This document shows positions 60,800-64,000 of a DNA stretch of 64,000 nucleotides, in pieces. The translations under genes were made by a program, and so were the position numbers. This DNA is from Aquisalimonas sp. 2447. GTDB lineage: Bacteria; Pseudomonadota; Gammaproteobacteria; Nitrococcales; Aquisalimonadaceae. The notes beneath the pieces were generated by a model. That model was not told where the DNA came from, made no database searches, and worked only from the letters and a program-made list of their open reading frames with translations. The stretch lies in assembly GCF_012044895.1 (NCBI RefSeq), contig NZ_CP050695.1, forward strand, positions 186,001-250,000, read 5' to 3'. Each line of letters starts with the position of its first letter. Position 1 is the first letter of the stretch.

Positions 60800-61060
60800 T
60801 TACTGCTTGGTCTTGCCGAGTCGACCGTACTTCTGCTTGAACCGGTCAACACGCCCGCCACTGGTCAGGACCCGCTGTTTGCCGGTATAGAAGGGATGGC
60901 TCTTGCTGGAGACTTCCACCTTGACCAGCGGATACTCCTTGCCGTCTTCCCAGGTGATGGTGTCGTCGGTGCGCACCGTCGAACGGGTGAGGATCGCGAA
61001 ATCCGAGGCGATGTCCTGGAAAACGACTTCCCGGTAGTTCGGATGGATGTCCTTCTTCAT
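60800..61060 (-). CDS. rpmE2: Ribosomal protein L31, type B
   Basis: The 86-residue protein [16 protein letters not shown]... is the long, zinc-free L31 paralogue (ykgM type). It lacks the CxxC pairs of the zinc form and has [26 protein letters not shown]. In many bacteria this form is made under zinc limitation, but no Zur-like site was recognised upstream here. Confidence 0.95.
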   Translation of the reverse strand: MKKDIHPNYREVVFQDIASDFAILTRSTVRTDDTITWEDGKEYPLVKVEVSSKSHPFYTGKQRVLTSGGRVDRFKQKYGRLGKTKQ

Positions 61061-61187
61061 GACCCTTAGACCTGCATCTGTGGGCGGGCCATCGTGATCG
61101 GCCCGACAAGTGTTCGATAAGGCCGCGGATCATACCGTTCGCCGGGGCGAATGGCAACAGCCACTCGTGCGGATGGAGGCCACTCGC

Positions 61188-61562
61188 TCAGAGTCCCGCA
61201 TTGTTCTGATCCCGGCGCCCCGGGAACCCCAGAACGCGTGCCTTGGGCATGTGTTGCCGGGGGTGCCCCAGCCAGCACGCCTCGAGTTCCCTGAGGTGTT
61301 CCACCAACCCGCCCGGCCCGTGGACAGACTCCCACATCATCCGCGACAGCCGCGCACAGGCCGCCATGGGGTCGGGGTAGCGGTCCCGTTCGCGGTCGAT
61401 CCGCCACTGCAGACGCCGGAGCCGTTCCCGGCGCCCCGGCGGCGCCGTGCGGATGACCTCCGCTATCGCCTCCTGCCGACGTTTCTCGAACATCGCGGGG
61501 TCGGAGCGAGCGAGTTCTCGCCACTGGTCGAAGTTCGCGCTACTCGGGCGGCGGGTGTGCAT
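61188..61562 (-). CDS. DUF3135 domain protein
   Basis: The 124-residue protein shows the DUF3135 pattern: NFDQWRELARSDPAMFEKRRQEAIAEVIRTAP, followed by RLQWRIDRERDRYPDPMAACARLSRMMWES. It is probably all-helical and cytoplasmic. ATG 61562 (MHTRRPSS) fits the family better than an upstream start eight codons earlier. Function is unknown. Confidence 0.85.
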   Translation of the reverse strand: MHTRRPSSANFDQWRELARSDPAMFEKRRQEAIAEVIRTAPPGRRERLRRLQWRIDRERDRYPDPMAACARLSRMMWESVHGPGGLVEHLRELEACWLGHPRQHMPKARVLGFPGRRDQNNAGL

Positions 61563-61708
61563 GGCCGGTGTCCTCCCGGGCCGCAATGTGGCCAGGTTCT
61601 CCCCGAAAGATTAGTCCAGATCGGCGTATCCCGCGCGCCCGCGTTCTCCTTTTCGCCTCGACACCGGTACCATGGCGGCGGTCATCGGTGCCAACAGGGA
61701 GATGCCTG

Positions 61709-62929
61709 ATGCGGTGTAACGGGTTGCGGGTCGCCGCCGTCTGCGGTGTGTGCGCCCTCATGATGGCGGCAGAGCTTGCCGCCGACTGGCGAGAGGCAGA
61801 GCCCTTTCGGCGGGGCGCCATCGAGGGGCGACAGTTCGACTACAACACCGAGAGCTTTCTCCATCGATTCACGTTCGAGCCTGGGCCGGCCCTCGGGCAA
61901 GGTGGTCGGCCCGCCCGCGACGGCATCTTCGGTACCGCGGGGAGCAGCCGCAGTGACGAGCTCTACACCCGCCAGGACGTTCAGGTGACTGCAGGGAGCG
62001 ATGGCCCGGTGCATTTCCGCTACCGGTACCGGCGCTACGAGGACTTCGATGGCCGCTATGATCGCAATCTCGTCGGTGTCGGGGCCCGCCTCAATGAGCA
62101 GTGGCTGGCGACGCTCTACGGGGATGTGGAGGGCGCCAAGGAGAACATCGACGTCCAGACCGAACTTGCCTGGGCAGATAATGCCGGCAACCGGTTCCGT
62201 GCGGCACTGGTGGCCCCGGATGTCGCCTTCGACGGCAAGCAGGACAATGCCGTCTACGAACGCCAGCCCTATACCTATTACCTGGAGGGGGCGCGGCGGT
62301 TCGAGGGCGCCACGGTCTACGGGTTCACCAATTACAATGATTACCTGCGCCTGCGCGACAACGAGCGCGACTTTACCTACCGCTACGATCAGGCCCGCGC
62401 CGGCCTGGGTGTGGACGTGTCGCTGAGTGACCGCCTGGAGGGCAGCCTCGAGGCGGAAGGCCTGTATACCACACGCCGCCTGGACGACCGCGACGGCGAA
62501 TTCGAGGACAGCCGGCTGCGGCGTCGTCACGGCCAGATCACCGCGGAGCTGCGTCACGACTACCGCGCCGACCTGGATCTCTGGGGGGGCGCTCGGTACT
62601 TCCGGCTTTCCGAGCGGGATCGCCGCCCTGCCGATGACGACCGTCTGGACCGACAGGAGCGCATCGAGCGGATGGTCTATGCAGGCGTTACCTGGCATCT
62701 GAGCGATAATCTGCGTTTCGCGCCGGGGGTATTCATCAACCAGGCGGATGTCCGCGAACGCGAGGATGGCGAGGACGACGACGAAGATGGTCTCTACGGC
62801 AAGCTGACGCTGCCGCTACAGATCACCGTGGACGGCAACACCGGCGGCTACGTCACGCTGAATCCCACGGCACGCCTTCACCGGGCGGCATTCGGTGGCG
62901 GCAACATCCAGGTCGATCTGCCGTTCTGA
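61709..62929 (+). CDS. Outer-membrane beta-barrel protein, function unknown
   Basis: The 406-residue product has a signal peptide (LRVAAVCGVCALMMAAELAA). Amphipathic strands rich in Tyr, Arg and Asp follow: VHFRYRYRRYEDFDGRYDRNLVGVG, RFEGATVYGFTNYNDYLRL, and GQITAELRHDYRADLDLWGGARYFRLSERDR. The last strand ends in QVDLPF. AGGGAG lies seven bases before ATG 61709. A similar barrel lies at 25197, but the two differ clearly in sequence. Cargo or partner is unknown. Confidence 0.7.
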   Translation: MRCNGLRVAAVCGVCALMMAAELAADWREAEPFRRGAIEGRQFDYNTESFLHRFTFEPGPALGQGGRPARDGIFGTAGSSRSDELYTRQDVQVTAGSDGPVHFRYRYRRYEDFDGRYDRNLVGVGARLNEQWLATLYGDVEGAKENIDVQTELAWADNAGNRFRAALVAPDVAFDGKQDNAVYERQPYTYYLEGARRFEGATVYGFTNYNDYLRLRDNERDFTYRYDQARAGLGVDVSLSDRLEGSLEAEGLYTTRRLDDRDGEFEDSRLRRRHGQITAELRHDYRADLDLWGGARYFRLSERDRRPADDDRLDRQERIERMVYAGVTWHLSDNLRFAPGVFINQADVREREDGEDDDEDGLYGKLTLPLQITVDGNTGGYVTLNPTARLHRAAFGGGNIQVDLPF

Positions 62930-62963
62930 ACGCCGCAGCACGCGTCGGGGGGCGCGGTGGGGT

Positions 62964-64000
62964 TCAGCGTAGGATCTTGCCGGGGTTCATGACGCCCCCG
63001 GGGTCCAGCGCGGTCTTGATGCTGCGCATCAGTTCCAGCTCCACCGGGTCCTTGAGCCGCTCCAGTTCCCCGACCTTGAGCTGGCCGACGCCGTGTTCCG
63101 CGGCGATGGAGCCGCCCATGGCGGCAACCACATCATGGACGATGCGGTTGCACTCCGCCCAGCGGGCGAGAAACGCGCCCGGGTCTTCGTGCCGCGGCTG
63201 TGACAGGTTGAAGTGGATGTTGCCATCGCCCAGGTGGCCGAAGGGGCACACCCGCACCCCCGGGATTGCCGCCTCGATGCGGGTGGTGGCTTCCTCGAGG
63301 AATGCCGGGATCCGGGAAACGGCCACGGAGACGTCGTGCTTGATACTGGCGCCGTCATGGCGCTGGCCCTCGGGGATGCTCTCCCGCAGGTGCCATAGGG
63401 TGCGTGCCTGCTGCACCGACTCGGCCACCACGGCGTCCAGCGCCCGGCCGCTCTCCAGCGCATCGCCCAGCGCCGCTTCCAGGCCCTCGCGCAGCTCGTC
63501 GCCGGGGCGGGGCGTGGAGAGTTCCACCAGCAGGTACCACGGGTAGGCCGCCTCGAAGGGGTCGGCGCAGCCTTGGATGTGGTCGATGGCGGTGGCCAGG
63601 CTGGTGCGGCTCATGAGTTCGCAGCCGGTGAGGGTGTCGCCGCTGCACTCCCGCAGCGCCGGCAGCAGTTGCACTGCCGCCGCCGGGGACTCCAGGGCCA
63701 CCAGGGCAGTCCGCGTCTGCCGAGGGCGCGGGAACAGTCGCAGCACCGCCGCGGTAATGACCCCCAGGGTTCCCTCCGCACCGATGAACAGATTCTTGAG
63801 GTCGTAGTGGCTGTTGTCCTTGCGCAATCCGCTGAGCCCGTTCCAGATCCGCCCGTCCGCCAGGACCACTTCCAGACCAAGGCACAGGTCCCGGGCGTTG
63901 CCGTAGCGCAGTACATTGGTGCCCCCGGCGTTGGTGGCCAGGTTGCCGCCGAGCATGCAGCTGCCTTCGGCGGCCAGGCTCAGCGGAAACAGCCGATCGA
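62964..64000 (-). CDS. FAD-linked oxidase (GlcD/D-lactate dehydrogenase type), N-terminal part beyond the right edge
   Basis: The frame continues through the right edge. Visible segments are typical of FAD-binding PCMH flavoproteins: DRLFPLSLAAEGSCMLGGNLATNAGGTNVLRYGNARDLCLGLEVVLADG, then the C-terminal oxidase domain with VCPFGHLGDGNIHFNL, and IAAEHGVGQLK near the end. It oxidises a 2-hydroxy acid such as glycolate or D-lactate to the keto acid. Substrate cannot be told without the N-terminus. Confidence 0.92.
   Translation of the reverse strand, partial: DRLFPLSLAAEGSCMLGGNLATNAGGTNVLRYGNARDLCLGLEVVLADGRIWNGLSGLRKDNSHYDLKNLFIGAEGTLGVITAAVLRLFPRPRQTRTALVALESPAAAVQLLPALRECSGDTLTGCELMSRTSLATAIDHIQGCADPFEAAYPWYLLVELSTPRPGDELREGLEAALGDALESGRALDAVVAESVQQARTLWHLRESIPEGQRHDGASIKHDVSVAVSRIPAFLEEATTRIEAAIPGVRVCPFGHLGDGNIHFNLSQPRHEDPGAFLARWAECNRIVHDVVAAMGGSIAAEHGVGQLKVGELERLKDPVELELMRSIKTALDPGGVMNPGKILR

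Overview
This 64 kb window comes from a G+C-rich gammaproteobacterium. The gene orders pilM-N-O-P-Q / aroK-aroB / gltB-gltD / hemE and hemB-aroE, the duplicated TTG/GTG starts and the acidic, Asp/Glu-rich proteins suggest a halophilic or alkaliphilic member of the Ectothiorhodospiraceae or a close relative. That placement is inference: no rRNA or tRNA gene was found in the window.

The left third (about 1-19.7 kb) is accessory. After a truncated class V aminotransferase at the edge comes a type I restriction-modification locus in an unusual order: hsdR, hsdS, an AlbA/Schlafen-type ATP-binding protein, a 32-codon micro-ORF, a RhuM-Fic fusion, a SoFic-type AMP transferase behind a 30-bp palindrome, and finally hsdM. 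hsdM is broken by a one-base deletion in its NPPF catalytic motif. The rest of this third holds a PhyH-like dioxygenase, two type II toxin-antitoxin modules (13.1-13.7 kb and 17.9-18.4 kb), a C-terminal relic that looks like a glycoside hydrolase family 9 enzyme, xth and a HIT gene, oligopeptidase A, and a decayed 'toxin-tail plus possible immunity' pair next to gorA.

The middle (19.7-39.9 kb) has glutathione reductase, a 231-bp element with perfect 37-bp inverted ends, a gamma carbonic anhydrase, a desuccinylase-like metalloenzyme, a beta-propeller membrane protein, an exported-protein / outer-membrane-barrel operon, a rhomboid protease, a tetR-MFP-RND efflux operon, a hemB-aroE-kinase operon and a hemE-Nudix-radical SAM operon.

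The right part (39.9-64 kb) is core: gltD, gltB, a large lipoprotein, dgt, aroB, aroK, the pilMNOPQ type IV pilus operon, the divergent PBP1A gene, citrate synthase, ribosomal protein L31 type B, a DUF3135 protein, another outer-membrane barrel, and a GlcD-type flavin oxidase cut by the right edge.

Small intergenic palindromes run through the window. One family has a constant GTAGGG outer end and a variable, compensated palindromic core; another is built on GGAGCGACGTCAGTCGCGAT; larger inverted-repeat elements lie at 15.3 kb and 21.1 kb. They mark most of the gaps between operons.
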